This document shows positions 17,995 through 26,789 of a stretch of 64,000 nucleotides of DNA, in pieces. The notes below the pieces were generated by a model. The model was given only the letters and a program-made list of their open reading frames with translations. It did no database searches and was not told the origin of the DNA. The position numbers were made by a program, and so were the translations under genes. Source of the stretch: Microbacterium sp. SY138 (GTDB taxonomy: Bacteria > Actinomycetota > Actinomycetes > Actinomycetales > Microbacteriaceae); the NCBI RefSeq assembly GCF_039729145.1, contig NZ_CP155793.1, positions 1,054,001 through 1,118,000 of the forward strand. Direction: 5' to 3'. Numbering within the stretch: the stretch's first letter is position 1; every line of letters begins with the position of its first letter.

Positions 17995-18701
17995 AGTGTG
18001 CTCTCGATCCCGCTGATGCGGGCCTGCTCGTCGAAGCGGAACGTCGCGGTTCCCGTGGCATCCGACACCGTCGCCCCGGAGAACGCCTCATCGGTCCAGG
18101 TGAGCGTCCAGCCCGCGAGGCGGGCGAGGTCCCAGACCGCCGTGCGTGCATCGGGCAGGACGGCGGCGGAGAGCACGCGGGGGAGCGCGATGACCGCATC
18201 GGCCACCGTGAGCGGCGCGAGCGGAGCGTCGAGCAGGAAGACCGCCCGTGTTCCGTTGCCGACCGGGGCGGAATAGTAGGGGGAGCGCCCGGTGAGCTCC
18301 ACCGCGACGCCGCCGACCGTGTGGGCCGCCTGGGCGATCCATTCGTCGTCGCCGGAGACCTCGGCGGGGAACGCGACCTCGGCGGTGGTGAGTTCGGCGA
18401 CGCCGTGCTCATTGCCGTATGCGTGCAGCTGCGCGGCGACTCCCTGCGGGTCGCCGCTCGGGTGTGCCCAGGCCCACAGCAGCGACCGGGGTCCCGGTGC
18501 GATCGTCGCGATCAGGTGCGCGCGGGCCACGAGCTGGCGGGACGGATCGGCGTCGGCCGTGAAGGTCAGCGTGCCGGCAGCCAGGTCCGCGTCCCAGCGG
18601 TGCTCGCCGAGGGCATCGGCGGCGGCGGAGAGAGCATCCTGACGGAGTGCGACGAAGAGGGCGGCACGATCGGCGAGGGGCTGGAGCGCGGCGAAGGTCA
18701 T
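17979..18701 (-). CDS. DUF6882-like cytosolic protein
   Basis: The product is 240 residues, acidic and without membrane segments. The pattern of a helical N-terminus, a WDADLAAGTLTF strand, LLWAWAHP, then LHAYGNEHGVAELTT and a C-terminal VIALPRVLSA resembles the actinobacterial DUF6882 family, whose function is unknown. A weak ribosome site precedes the ATG at 18701. The last residues are encoded by the first of three 20-bp tandem repeats. The family name is given from memory of its pattern and is less certain than the gene itself. Confidence 0.7.
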   Translation of the reverse strand: MTFAALQPLADRAALFVALRQDALSAAADALGEHRWDADLAAGTLTFTADADPSRQLVARAHLIATIAPGPRSLLWAWAHPSGDPQGVAAQLHAYGNEHGVAELTTAEVAFPAEVSGDDEWIAQAAHTVGGVAVELTGRSPYYSAPVGNGTRAVFLLDAPLAPLTVADAVIALPRVLSAAVLPDARTAVWDLARLAGWTLTWTDEAFSGATVSDATGTATFRFDEQARISGIESTLHNQG

Positions 18702-18739
18702 GCCGACAGTCTCGCGGTCGATGCTATGAATCCGCTAGT

Positions 18740-19969
18740 TCACGCGGAGATCGTCGCGGCTTCCGGGCGTCCCATCCGCCAGACGCTCGGCACCATCAGG
18801 GTGGCCAGCGCGATCACCGCGTACACGGCACCCGAGGCGATGAGCACTGTCGCGGGGTCGGCATGTGTGATCAGCCAGCCGTACACGAGCGTGCCGATCG
18901 GCATCACGACGAAGCTGCCGAGCATGTCGTAGCTCGACACCCGGGAGAGCTTCTCGCCGGGGATGTTCTCCATCATCGCGAGGTTCCACCCCGTGCTGAA
19001 GACCTCGGCCCCCGCCCCCGCGATGAACGCGGCCATGGCGAGCAGGACCACCGCGGGATGCACGCCCAGGATCGTCACGGGGATCGCGAAGGCGGCCATG
19101 CCGATCATGCCGTAGCGCAGCGGCCGTCGCAGCGGGAACCACATAAGCAGCAGCGTCATCAGCAGCACGCCGGCGCCCTCGGCGCTCACGACCCAGCCCC
19201 ATCCGGTGATGCCGAGCAGATCGTTGTTCTTCGCGATGTACGGGCCCACGACACCCCAGGCGCCGACGTGGATGGCGTTCATGACCATGAAGGCCAGCAC
19301 GATCGTCCACAGCCACGAGCGACTCCAGAACTCCCGCCATCCGACGCGGAGGTCGTGGAACATCGTGGTGCCGCCCGCGTGCGACGGGGGAGGGAGCTTC
19401 ACCAGGGCCAGCACCGGGATCGCGATCACCCATCCGGTCGCCTGCACGACCATCGCCCAGGCCGGGCCCGCGGTCGCCACCAGGACGCCCGCGATGATCG
19501 GGCCGCCGATGGTCACGGCTGAGCGCACGAAGGACAGCATCGCGTTCGCCTGCTGCAGATGCTCGGGAGTCGTGAGCTGCGGGATGATGCCCTGCATCGC
19601 CGGCAGCACGAACGCCGTCGAAGCGCCGTTGACGATCGAGAGCATCACGAGGAGCGGGATCGTGGCGTTGCCCGTGAACAGGAGCGCGGCGATCGTGCCG
19701 ATCGACAGGATGTCGACCACATAGCAGGCCTGGATGATCAGCGCCCGGGGGAGTCGGTCGGCGATCACGCCGCCGAACAGCACGAACACGATGTTGCTCA
19801 CTGTGAAGGCGGCGAGCACGAAGGACAGCGATCGCGCGTCGTTGTCGATCTCCAGGACCGCGAAGGCGAGGGCGATCGAGGACGTCGACCCGGCGATCAT
19901 CGTGATCGCCCGGGCGAGGAAGAACCAGCGGAAGTTGCGGTCCTGCATCGCGGCGAGCCCGCGGCTCAC
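18740..19969 (-). CDS. MFS transporter, enterobactin-exporter (EntS/MFS_3) type
   Basis: The 409-residue inner-membrane carrier has about 12 predicted helices. The cytoplasmic loop motif after helix 2 reads GGVIADRLPRA. The sequence style (FLARAITMIAGSTSSIALAFAVL, VLPAMQGIIPQL) fits the MFS_3 group of putative drug or siderophore exporters. A GTG start at 19969 is preceded by GAGG; an internal ATG at 19948 is an alternative. Substrate is unknown, and the gene appears to stand alone downstream of the hpa operon. Confidence 0.87.
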   Translation of the reverse strand: MSRGLAAMQDRNFRWFFLARAITMIAGSTSSIALAFAVLEIDNDARSLSFVLAAFTVSNIVFVLFGGVIADRLPRALIIQACYVVDILSIGTIAALLFTGNATIPLLVMLSIVNGASTAFVLPAMQGIIPQLTTPEHLQQANAMLSFVRSAVTIGGPIIAGVLVATAGPAWAMVVQATGWVIAIPVLALVKLPPPSHAGGTTMFHDLRVGWREFWSRSWLWTIVLAFMVMNAIHVGAWGVVGPYIAKNNDLLGITGWGWVVSAEGAGVLLMTLLLMWFPLRRPLRYGMIGMAAFAIPVTILGVHPAVVLLAMAAFIAGAGAEVFSTGWNLAMMENIPGEKLSRVSSYDMLGSFVVMPIGTLVYGWLITHADPATVLIASGAVYAVIALATLMVPSVWRMGRPEAATISA

Positions 19970-20018
19970 CTCACGACCTCGCTCCTGTGCACCCGGCTAT
20001 CCTGCCACGGGCGGGAGT

Positions 20019-20081
20019 CCTTCGAATCGCGCAAACGGTTGCATCCAGGTCCTGGACACAGCCACGTGCGCGATTCGAAAG
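20019..20081. terminator. Long inverted repeat after the hpa operon
   Basis: Arms TTCGAATCGCGCA (20021-20033) and TGCGCGATTCGAA (20067-20079) pair perfectly and can extend by CC/GG with a one-base bulge. The loop holds a second stem TCCAGG-T-CCTGGA. It begins immediately after the hpaI stop, so it probably ends or protects the operon transcript. Confidence 0.7.
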
Positions 20082-20082
20082 G

Positions 20083-20883
20083 TCAGTAGCTGGCGCGGGA
20101 GGAGTCGTCGGTGGCGATGAAGCGCGCGGCCAGAGCCTCGGACGCCCGTGCGAGCAGAGCGACATCCGCTCCGACGGCCACGAAGTCGGCACCGGCGGCG
20201 AAGTAGGCGTCGGCGGTTGCCGGGTCGAAAGCGTTGACGCCGACGGCTTTACCTGCCGCCTTGACCGCGGCGAAGACCTTCTCGACGGCGGCCGTGACCT
20301 CGGGGTGGGTCTGCTGGCCGAGCAGGCCCATCGACGCGGACAGATCGGAAGGGCCGACGAAAACCGCGTCGACGCCGTCGACCGCGGCGATGTCGGCTGC
20401 GGCCTCGACGCCCGCCACCGTCTCGATCTGCACCGTGAGCGAGATGTGCTGCGCCGATTCCTGCAGGTAGCGATCGACACGGTTCCAGCGCGCGCTGCGG
20501 GCGAGGGCGCTGCCCACTCCGCGCACGCCCTCGGGCGGGTAGCGGGTGGCCGCGACGGCGGCGCGGGCCTCGTCTGCGGAGGAGACCATCGGCACGATCA
20601 GGTTCTGCGCTCCGAGGTCGAGGATCTGCTTGATCGCGACGGTGTCGTTCGACGGCACCCGCACGAGCGGGGCGATCGGGTACGCGGCGACGGCCTGGAG
20701 CTGCACGAGCACGGACTCGAGCGTGTTCGCCGAGTGCTCCATGTCGATCAGCAGCCAGTCCAGTCCCGACCCCGCGGCGACCTCGGCGAGCAGCGGGCTG
20801 CCGGAGCAGACCCACATGCCCACGAAGGGGCGATCGGAGTCCGCGATCTGCTCGCGGAACGAAGGGGCTAGACGAAGCGGCAT
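20083..20883 (-). CDS. hpaI: 4-hydroxy-2-oxoheptane-1,7-dioate aldolase
   Basis: This is a 266-residue class II HpcH/HpaI aldolase. Motifs are GMWVCSGSP, LIDMEHS, VRVPSND, VPMVSSADEAR with the metal-binding region, QIETVAGVE and FVGPSDLSASMG. It splits 4-hydroxy-2-oxoheptanedioate into pyruvate and succinic semialdehyde, the last step of homoprotocatechuate meta-cleavage. The ATG at 20883 lies inside the end of hpaH (16-bp overlap). It is the last gene of the minus-strand hpa operon. Confidence 0.94.
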   Translation of the reverse strand: MPLRLAPSFREQIADSDRPFVGMWVCSGSPLLAEVAAGSGLDWLLIDMEHSANTLESVLVQLQAVAAYPIAPLVRVPSNDTVAIKQILDLGAQNLIVPMVSSADEARAAVAATRYPPEGVRGVGSALARSARWNRVDRYLQESAQHISLTVQIETVAGVEAAADIAAVDGVDAVFVGPSDLSASMGLLGQQTHPEVTAAVEKVFAAVKAAGKAVGVNAFDPATADAYFAAGADFVAVGADVALLARASEALAARFIATDDSSRASY

Positions 20884-21653
20884 GCGATTGTTCCCATCGG
20901 TCCGTAATCGCACAGCACCTCGTCGCCACGCGACACCCACATCGGGCGTGTGAACGATCCTGCCAGGATGATCTCTCCAGCCTCGAGACGCGCGCCGTGC
21001 TGATGGAACTTGTTCGCGAGCCACGCGACCCCGGTGGCCGGGTGACCGAGCACCCCGGCGGCGACACCGGTCTCCTCGATCTCGCCGTTGCGGGAGAGGA
21101 CACCGGGAACCCAGCGCAGGTCGATCTCATCGGGGAGCTTGCGCACGGTGCCGAGCACCATCGCGCCGTACGCCGCGTTGTCGCTGATCGTGTCGACGAT
21201 CGTGCGGCCCTCGAGCTCGATGTGCGAGTTCAGCACCTCGAGCGCGGGGACGGCGTAGTCGATCGCCGCGAGAGCATCGTCGAGGGTGCAGTCGGGGCCC
21301 TCGAGCGGGGTCTTCAGCACGAAGGCCAGCTCGACCTCGATGCGCACGTTCGAGAAGTGGTCGACCGGGATCTCGGCTCCCGAGTCGTAGACCGTGTCGT
21401 CGAACATCACCCCGTAGTCCGGCTCGGTGATGCCCGTGGCCTGCTGCATCGCCTTCGAGGTCAATCCGATCTTGCGACCGACGAGTCGGCGACCCGCGGC
21501 GATCTGCGAGTCGCGCCAGACCCCCTGGATCGCGTAGGAGTCCTCGACCGTGGCCTCCGGGTACCGAGCTGTGATGCGCGGGATCACGGAGTGCGTGCGG
21601 TCGGCCTCCGCGAGTTCCGCCGCGATCTGCGTGATCGTCTCTGCTGACAGCAT
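20868..21653 (-). CDS. hpaH: 2-oxo-hept-4-ene-1,7-dioate hydratase
   Basis: The protein has 261 residues and belongs to the HpaH/MhpD hydratase group related to FAA-fold enzymes. Family features include GRKIGLTSKAMQQ, DYGVMFDD, RIEVELAFVL with the metal-binding acidic residues, and GHPATGVAWLANKF. It adds water to the enol/keto intermediate to give 4-hydroxy-2-oxoheptanedioate for HpaI. The start MLSAETIT (21653) is the only one consistent with the domain and lies 10 bp after hpaD. Confidence 0.95.
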   Translation of the reverse strand: MLSAETITQIAAELAEADRTHSVIPRITARYPEATVEDSYAIQGVWRDSQIAAGRRLVGRKIGLTSKAMQQATGITEPDYGVMFDDTVYDSGAEIPVDHFSNVRIEVELAFVLKTPLEGPDCTLDDALAAIDYAVPALEVLNSHIELEGRTIVDTISDNAAYGAMVLGTVRKLPDEIDLRWVPGVLSRNGEIEETGVAAGVLGHPATGVAWLANKFHQHGARLEAGEIILAGSFTRPMWVSRGDEVLCDYGPMGTIACRFV

Positions 21654-21663
21654 CCGTGCCCCC

Positions 21664-22827
21664 TTAGAGCTGGTGGCCCAGCTTGTACTCGCCCTGCTTG
21701 TACTCGGGCATGTCCTTGTCGTCGTCCGCGCGCGTGTACGAGAAACCATCGGCGCCGATCGTGACCGCCATCTCGGAGTCGTCGGTGCGGGCCACGACCG
21801 GCTGCGGGTTGCCGTCGAGGTCGAGGACCAGCGAGGCATCCGTGTACCAGGACGGGACGACGGGGTTGCCCCACCAGTCGCGACGCTGGTTGTCGTGCAC
21901 ATCCCACGTGATGACCGGGTTGTCGGGGTCGCCCGTGTAGTAGTCCTGCGTGTACACCTCGACGCGGTGGCCGTCGGGGTCGCGCAGGTAGAGGTAGAAG
22001 GCGTTCGAGACGCCGTGACGCCCGGGGCCGCGCTCGATCGAGTCGGAGCGGCGGAGCGCGCCGAGCTTGTCGCAGATCGCGAGGATGTTGTGCTTCTCGT
22101 GGGTCGCGAAGCACACGTGGTGCATGCGGGGGCCGTCGCCGCCGGTCATGGCCGTGTCGTGCACCGTGGGCTTGCGGCGCATCCAGGCGGCGTAGACGGT
22201 GCCCTCGTCGTCCTGGATGTCCTCCGTGACGCGGAATCCGAGATCCTGCATGAACCCCACGGCGCGCGGCACATCGGGGGTGACCTGGTTGAAGTGGTCC
22301 AGCCGCACCAGCTCGCCGGGGATGTGCAGGTCGTAGCGCCACGACATCCGCTCGACGTGCTCGGTCGCGTAGAAGAACTCGTAGGGGAAGCCGAGCGGGT
22401 CGACCACGCGCACCGAGTCTCCGATGCCCTTGACGAAGCCGTTCTCATCGCGTCGCACATCGCAGCCCAGCTCGGTGTAGAACTCCACCGCGCGGTCGAG
22501 GTCTTCGGGAGTGCGGACCCGGTACGAGAAGGCGGCCACGGCGGCGATCGGGCCCTTGCGCAGCACCAGGTTGTGGTGGATGAACTCCTCCGTCGACCGC
22601 AGGTAGATCGCCTCGTCGTCCTCCGCGGTCACGTACAGGCCCAGGATGTCGACGTAGAACTGCCGCGAGGCCGCGAGGTCGGTGACCACGAGCTCCATGT
22701 ACGCGCAGCGGAGGATGTCCGGCGGCGAGCTCTGCGGCGTCGCGATGGGGTTCTCGGAGCGGATCGGCGCCTCCTGGGAGACGTAGAAGCCGGAGGAGGT
22801 CAGGGTCATGTCGTCGCGGTGTGTCAT
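21664..22827 (-). CDS. hpaD: Homoprotocatechuate (3,4-dihydroxyphenylacetate) 2,3-dioxygenase
   Basis: The protein has 387 residues and is a two-module type I extradiol (VOC-fold) dioxygenase. It closely resembles the Fe/Mn homoprotocatechuate dioxygenases of Brevibacterium and Arthrobacter: RCAYMELVVTDLAASR, EEFIHHNLVLR, the two metal histidines in RLDHFNQVTPD and MHHVCFATHEKHN, and the metal Glu in VEVYTQDYYTGDPDNP. It cleaves the catechol ring next to the hydroxyls. AAGGACG precedes the ATG at 22827; a downstream ATG (22809) is less likely. A strong stem-loop separates it from hpaE. Confidence 0.96.
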   Translation of the reverse strand: MTHRDDMTLTSSGFYVSQEAPIRSENPIATPQSSPPDILRCAYMELVVTDLAASRQFYVDILGLYVTAEDDEAIYLRSTEEFIHHNLVLRKGPIAAVAAFSYRVRTPEDLDRAVEFYTELGCDVRRDENGFVKGIGDSVRVVDPLGFPYEFFYATEHVERMSWRYDLHIPGELVRLDHFNQVTPDVPRAVGFMQDLGFRVTEDIQDDEGTVYAAWMRRKPTVHDTAMTGGDGPRMHHVCFATHEKHNILAICDKLGALRRSDSIERGPGRHGVSNAFYLYLRDPDGHRVEVYTQDYYTGDPDNPVITWDVHDNQRRDWWGNPVVPSWYTDASLVLDLDGNPQPVVARTDDSEMAVTIGADGFSYTRADDDKDMPEYKQGEYKLGHQL

Positions 22828-22846
22828 GTCAGCGTCCTTGCGTGAG

Positions 22847-22907
22847 GTTCCGGTCGCACTCTCTGTCGCATCCGCGTCGGTGGGGCGGCGGAGAGTGCGA
22901 CCGGAAC
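22847..22907. repeat. Intergenic stem-loop between hpaE and hpaD
   Basis: Two perfect 17-bp arms, GTTCCGGTCGCACTCTC (22847-22863) and its complement (22891-22907), enclose 27 bases. The structure lies between co-directional genes of one operon, so an RNA-processing, stability or attenuation role is more likely than full termination. Confidence 0.85.
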
Positions 22908-22918
22908 GAGACAGTGGG

Positions 22919-24415
22919 TCAGTTCTTGCCGAAGGTCGGGTTGTGGGCGGGCCCGAGCGTGATGTGCACGCTCTGCTGGTCGGTGTAGAAGTCGATCGAG
23001 CGGTAGCCGCCCTCATGACCGAGACCCGAGGCCTTCACGCCGCCGAACGGGGTGCGGAGGTCGCGCACGTTGTTGCTGTTCAGCCACACCATGCCGGCCT
23101 CGACCGACTGCGCGAAGTTGTGCGCCCGCTTGAGGTCGTTGGTCCAGATGTAGGCGGCGAGTCCGTACTTGGTGTTGTTCGCGAGCGACAGCGCCTCCTC
23201 GTCGGAGTCGAACGGCGTGATCGCGACGACGGGTCCGAAGATCTCCTCCTGGAAGATCCGGGCGTCGGGGGAGACGTCGGCGAACACGGTCGGCGCGACG
23301 AAGTTGCCCTCCTCGAAACCCTCGGGACGACCGCCGCCGGCGACCAGGCGCCCCTCGGTCTTGCCGATCTCGACGTAGCTCATGACCTTCTCGTAGTGCT
23401 CGGGGTGAACGAGAGCACCGACCTCCGTGGCGGGGTCGTGCGGGTAACCAACCTTGACGCGCTTCGCCTGAGCGGCGTAGCGCTCGACGAACTCCTCGTA
23501 GATCGAGCGCTCGACGAGGATGCGGGATCCGGCCGTGCAGCGCTCGCCGTTGAGGGAGAAGACGCCGAAGATCGTGGCGTCCACGGCGGCCTCGAGGTCG
23601 GCGTCGGCGAAGACCACGGCGGGCGACTTGCCACCGAGCTCCATCGACAGCCCCTTGAGGAACGGCGCGGCGTTGCCGAAGATGAGCTGTCCGGTCGAGC
23701 TCTCACCCGTGAAGGAGATGAGCGGCACGTCGGGGTGCTTCACGAGCGCGTCGCCCGCGTCCTCGCCGAGGCCGTTCACGAGGTTGAAGACGCCCTTCGG
23801 CAGCCCCGCCTCCTCGAAGATGCCTGCCCAGAGGGACGCGGAGAGCGGCGTGAACTCGGCAGGCTTCAGCACGACCGTGTTGCCGGTCGCGAGCGCGGGA
23901 CCGAGCTTCCACGACTCGAGCATGAAGGGCGTGTTCCACGGCGTGATGAGCCCGGCGACGCCGATCGGCTTGCGGTTGACGTAGTTCATCTGGCGCCCTG
24001 GCACCTTGAAGGCGTCGTCGGACTGCGCGACGATCAGGTCGGCGAAGAAGCGGAAGTTCTCGGCGGCGCGACGGGCCTGACCCAGTGCCTGCGTGATCGG
24101 GAGGCCGGAGTCGTACGACTCGAGCGCGGCCAGACGCGCATCGCGCGACTCGACGATGTCGGCGATCTTGTGCAGCACCCGCGACCGCTCGCGGGGGAGC
24201 ATGCGCGGCCAGGGGCCCTCATCGAACGCGCGCTTCGCGGCGGCGACGGCGAGCTCGATGTCGGCCTTCTTGCCCGCTGCGGCCGTCGTGTACGCCTGGT
24301 TGGTGACCGGGTCGAGCACGTCGAACGTGTCTCCATCGACGGAGTCGACGAATGCGCCGTCGATGTAGTGCTGGATGTGGTCGGGGAGGTCGGCGGGGAT
24401 GCGCGAATCGGTCAT
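22919..24415 (-). CDS. hpaE: 5-carboxymethyl-2-hydroxymuconate semialdehyde dehydrogenase
   Basis: This 498-residue aldehyde dehydrogenase has TPWNTPFML, the cofactor motif FTGESSTGQLI, ELGGKSP with the general base Glu, and the nucleophile in GERCTAGSR. It oxidises the ring-cleavage aldehyde of the hpa pathway to the diacid with NAD+. Its start codon overlaps the stop of the GntR gene (ATGA). Genomic context makes the HpaE assignment stronger than sequence alone. Confidence 0.94.
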   Translation of the reverse strand: MTDSRIPADLPDHIQHYIDGAFVDSVDGDTFDVLDPVTNQAYTTAAAGKKADIELAVAAAKRAFDEGPWPRMLPRERSRVLHKIADIVESRDARLAALESYDSGLPITQALGQARRAAENFRFFADLIVAQSDDAFKVPGRQMNYVNRKPIGVAGLITPWNTPFMLESWKLGPALATGNTVVLKPAEFTPLSASLWAGIFEEAGLPKGVFNLVNGLGEDAGDALVKHPDVPLISFTGESSTGQLIFGNAAPFLKGLSMELGGKSPAVVFADADLEAAVDATIFGVFSLNGERCTAGSRILVERSIYEEFVERYAAQAKRVKVGYPHDPATEVGALVHPEHYEKVMSYVEIGKTEGRLVAGGGRPEGFEEGNFVAPTVFADVSPDARIFQEEIFGPVVAITPFDSDEEALSLANNTKYGLAAYIWTNDLKRAHNFAQSVEAGMVWLNSNNVRDLRTPFGGVKASGLGHEGGYRSIDFYTDQQSVHITLGPAHNPTFGKN

Positions 24416-25125
24416 GAGAATTCTCCGGTCGTCTGGGCAGAAGTCGTCTGGTCGGAAGTCGTCTGGGTGGAACGGGCGTGCAGCGCGTCGAGGAACGCGT
24501 CCATGGTGCGCCAGCGGTGGTTGCGGGCGGCGAGTTCGATCTCGAGAGGGTCGGCACCCGCGCGGATGAGATCGAGGATCTCGGTGTGCTCCTCGACCGA
24601 GTGCTGGGCGCGTCCGGGGATCGATGCGAACGTCGTGTCGCGGATGCCGGAGAGCCGCGACCAGCCGCGGTGCACGAGATCGAGCAGATGCGGGTTGGGG
24701 CACGGCTCGAACAGCACCGAATGGAACTGGCGGTTGAGCTCGGTGAAGGCGTGGGCGTCGAGTTGGTCGAGCATCTGCGCCATCCGCTCGTTGATGCGGG
24801 TGGCCTCATCGAGGGCGGCGTCGTCGAGAAGGGGAGCGGAGAGCGCGGTGGCGCAGCCTTCGACGAGGCCGAGCGTCTGCATGGTGTGGGCGTATTCGCT
24901 CTCGTCGACGAGGGTCACGCGTGCGCCGACGTTGCGCTCGAACGTCACGAGTCCTTCGGCTTCGAGGCGGCGGATGGCTTCGCGCACCGGGACGACGCTC
25001 ATCTGGAGGTCGTCCGCGATGGATCCCAGCACCAGACGATATCCAGGGCTGAACATATGACCCGTGATGCGGGAGCGGAGCCACTCGTAAGCCACCTCGG
25101 ACTTGCTGGCCGCCGTCGTGGTCAT
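24412..25125 (-). CDS. GntR-family (FCD) transcriptional regulator of the hpa genes
   Basis: This regulator is 237 residues long. An N-terminal winged HTH (about 8-70, VPVREAIRRLEAEGLV) is followed by an all-helical FCD effector domain (about 80-215) with the usual metal-binding Asp/His scatter (ELNRQFH, HTEIL, NHRWR). Such regulators repress catabolic operons and respond to a pathway acid. The gene is embedded in the operon, overlapping hpaG and hpaE by 4 bp each. The tail TQTTSDQTTSAQTT is encoded by a 15-bp tandem repeat (24428-24472). Confidence 0.9.
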   Translation of the reverse strand: MTTTAASKSEVAYEWLRSRITGHMFSPGYRLVLGSIADDLQMSVVPVREAIRRLEAEGLVTFERNVGARVTLVDESEYAHTMQTLGLVEGCATALSAPLLDDAALDEATRINERMAQMLDQLDAHAFTELNRQFHSVLFEPCPNPHLLDLVHRGWSRLSGIRDTTFASIPGRAQHSVEEHTEILDLIRAGADPLEIELAARNHRWRTMDAFLDALHARSTQTTSDQTTSAQTTGEFS

Positions 25126-26636
25126 CGTGCACTCCGGTCAGCGGCGCTCCGGTCAGCGGCGCTCCGGTCGGCGGCGCTCCGGTCGGAGATGGCCTCCTCG
25201 TAGCGGGCTCGCCACTCGGCGTTCAGAGGGAACAGCCCGTCGACGGGGTGGCCGGCGGCCACCTGCTCGGCGATCCAGGCATCTTCGATCTCCTGCGCGA
25301 CGGCGCTCGCCGCGACCTCGGCAGCCAGTGCCGGGGGGATGACGATCACGCCGTCGCTGTCGCCGACGATGATGTCGCCCGGCTGCACGGTCGCGCCGCC
25401 GCAGGAGATCGTGACGTCCACATCCCATGGCACGTGCTTGCGGCCGAGCACGGACGGATGCGCGCCCTGCGAGAACACGGGGAGACCGATCTCGGCCACG
25501 GCGTCGAAGTCGCGGACGCCCCCGTCGGTGACGACCCCGGCCGCTCCGCGGACCTTCGCGCGCAGGGCGAGGATGTCGCCGAGGGTGCCGGTCGTGGCAT
25601 CCTCTCGGGCTTCGATCACGATGATCTCGCCCTCTTCCACGGCGTCGAACGCGCGCTTCTGGGCGTTGTAGCCGCCGCCGTGGGAGGCGAAGAGGTCTTC
25701 GCGGAACGGCACGAAGCGCAGCGTCTTCGCGGTGCCGACAATCTTGCTGCCGGGGATGTTCACGGACACGCCGTCGATGAAGCAGGAGTGGTGTCCACGC
25801 TTGCGGAGCTGCGCCGACAGACCGGCCGTCGGCGCCTCGAGGAGCTGGGCGCGCAGTTCGGGGGAGAGCCCGTGCGTCTTCTCGAGGGGAGGCAGGCCTG
25901 CCTCCTCGCGAGAGCCCCACGCTTCTGTGCGCTGCAGGTCGTCGACGGCGGGGAGTGATCCGAGGCCGCCGTCGAAGGGCGTCTCGCCCTGCGTGACGGT
26001 GGTGATGAGACGGCCCGAGGTCGGAGCGCCGGGGGCCTCCGGGGCATCCACCTCGACCTCGACGACGTCGCCAGGGACGATGACCGAAGAACCGGCGGGA
26101 GTGCCGGTGAGGATCACATCGCCGGGCTCGAGCGTGAAGTGCTGGGACAGGTCGGCCACGAGCTGCGCGAGCGGGAAGATGAGGCCGGCGGTGGTGTCCT
26201 CCTGACGGAGCTCTCCGTTCACCCAGGCGCGCACCCGGAGGGCGGCGGGGTCGACCGTGCGGGCATCGATCAGGTCGGGGCCGAGCGGCGTGTATCCGTC
26301 GCCGCCCTTGGAGCGGACGTTCGAGCCCTTGTCGTTCGCGCGCAGGTCGTACAGGCCGAGATCGTTCGAGGCGGTGACCCAGCCGACGTGGTCCCAGGCG
26401 TCGTCGAGCGAGACCCGGCGGGCGGGAGTGCCGATCACGAGAGCGATCTCGCCCTCGAAGGCGAGCAGCTCGGTGCCGGCAGGGCGCTCGACGGTGCCAC
26501 CGGAGACGCCGACCGAGCTGGCCGGCTTGAAGAAGTAGGAAGGGGAGGCAGGGCGCCTGCCGCGCTGGTCGGCGCGCGAGGCATAGCTCAGGTGGATCGC
26601 GATGATCTTGCCGGGGCGGGTGATGGGGGCCGTCAC
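25122..26636 (-). CDS. hpaG: HpaG-like fusion: FAA-hydrolase domain + RraA/HMG-aldolase-like domain
   Basis: The 504-residue protein joins a fumarylacetoacetase-fold domain (about 10-215; EGEIALVIG with the acidic metal ligands, NDLGLYDLR, ILTGTPAGS) to an RraA/DlpA-type domain (about 290-480). The second domain has GTLGDILALRAKVRGAAGVV and TDGGVRD, the signature of divalent-metal aldolases and oxaloacetate decarboxylases. In classical hpa clusters HpaG has two FAA domains that decarboxylate and isomerise the C7 intermediate. Here one appears replaced. GTG at 26636 was chosen because AAGGAGG precedes it. The C-terminal DRSAA repeat comes from a 15-bp array. It is the first gene of the operon. 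Confidence 0.85.
   Translation of the reverse strand: MTAPITRPGKIIAIHLSYASRADQRGRRPASPSYFFKPASSVGVSGGTVERPAGTELLAFEGEIALVIGTPARRVSLDDAWDHVGWVTASNDLGLYDLRANDKGSNVRSKGGDGYTPLGPDLIDARTVDPAALRVRAWVNGELRQEDTTAGLIFPLAQLVADLSQHFTLEPGDVILTGTPAGSSVIVPGDVVEVEVDAPEAPGAPTSGRLITTVTQGETPFDGGLGSLPAVDDLQRTEAWGSREEAGLPPLEKTHGLSPELRAQLLEAPTAGLSAQLRKRGHHSCFIDGVSVNIPGSKIVGTAKTLRFVPFREDLFASHGGGYNAQKRAFDAVEEGEIIVIEAREDATTGTLGDILALRAKVRGAAGVVTDGGVRDFDAVAEIGLPVFSQGAHPSVLGRKHVPWDVDVTISCGGATVQPGDIIVGDSDGVIVIPPALAAEVAASAVAQEIEDAWIAEQVAAGHPVDGLFPLNAEWRARYEEAISDRSAADRSAADRSAADRSAR
25132..25186. repeat. 15-bp tandem repeat spanning the hpaG end and regulator start
   Basis: CTCCGGTC recurs at 25132, 25147, 25162 and 25177 with period 15. 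On the minus strand it encodes the DRSAA repeats at the end of HpaG and stops just before the regulator's ATG. Confidence 0.9.
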
Positions 26637-26697
26637 GGGGCGCCTCCTTGCGCTCGTCTGCGATGTCGTGCGTGACGCCTTGTGCGTCGTATTCGAA

Positions 26698-26727
26698 ATC
26701 ATATATCATCGGTTCACCCCTCGGCAA
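26698..26727 (-). promoter_or_regulatory. Promoter and candidate GntR operator of the hpa operon
   Basis: On the minus strand a TTGCCG -35 (26722-26727) and TATGAT -10 (26698-26703) are spaced 18 bp apart, giving a start near 26690. The AT-rich core AATCATATATCAT (26697-26709) stands out in this GC-rich DNA and lies between the divergent hpa operon and MHS permease. It is the best place for the GntR repressor to control both. Confidence 0.5.
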
Positions 26728-26789
26728 GCACTTCGGATCCGCTCCGCTGCACGCCGTGACAATGCGGTCACAACCAAAGGAGACACCCC

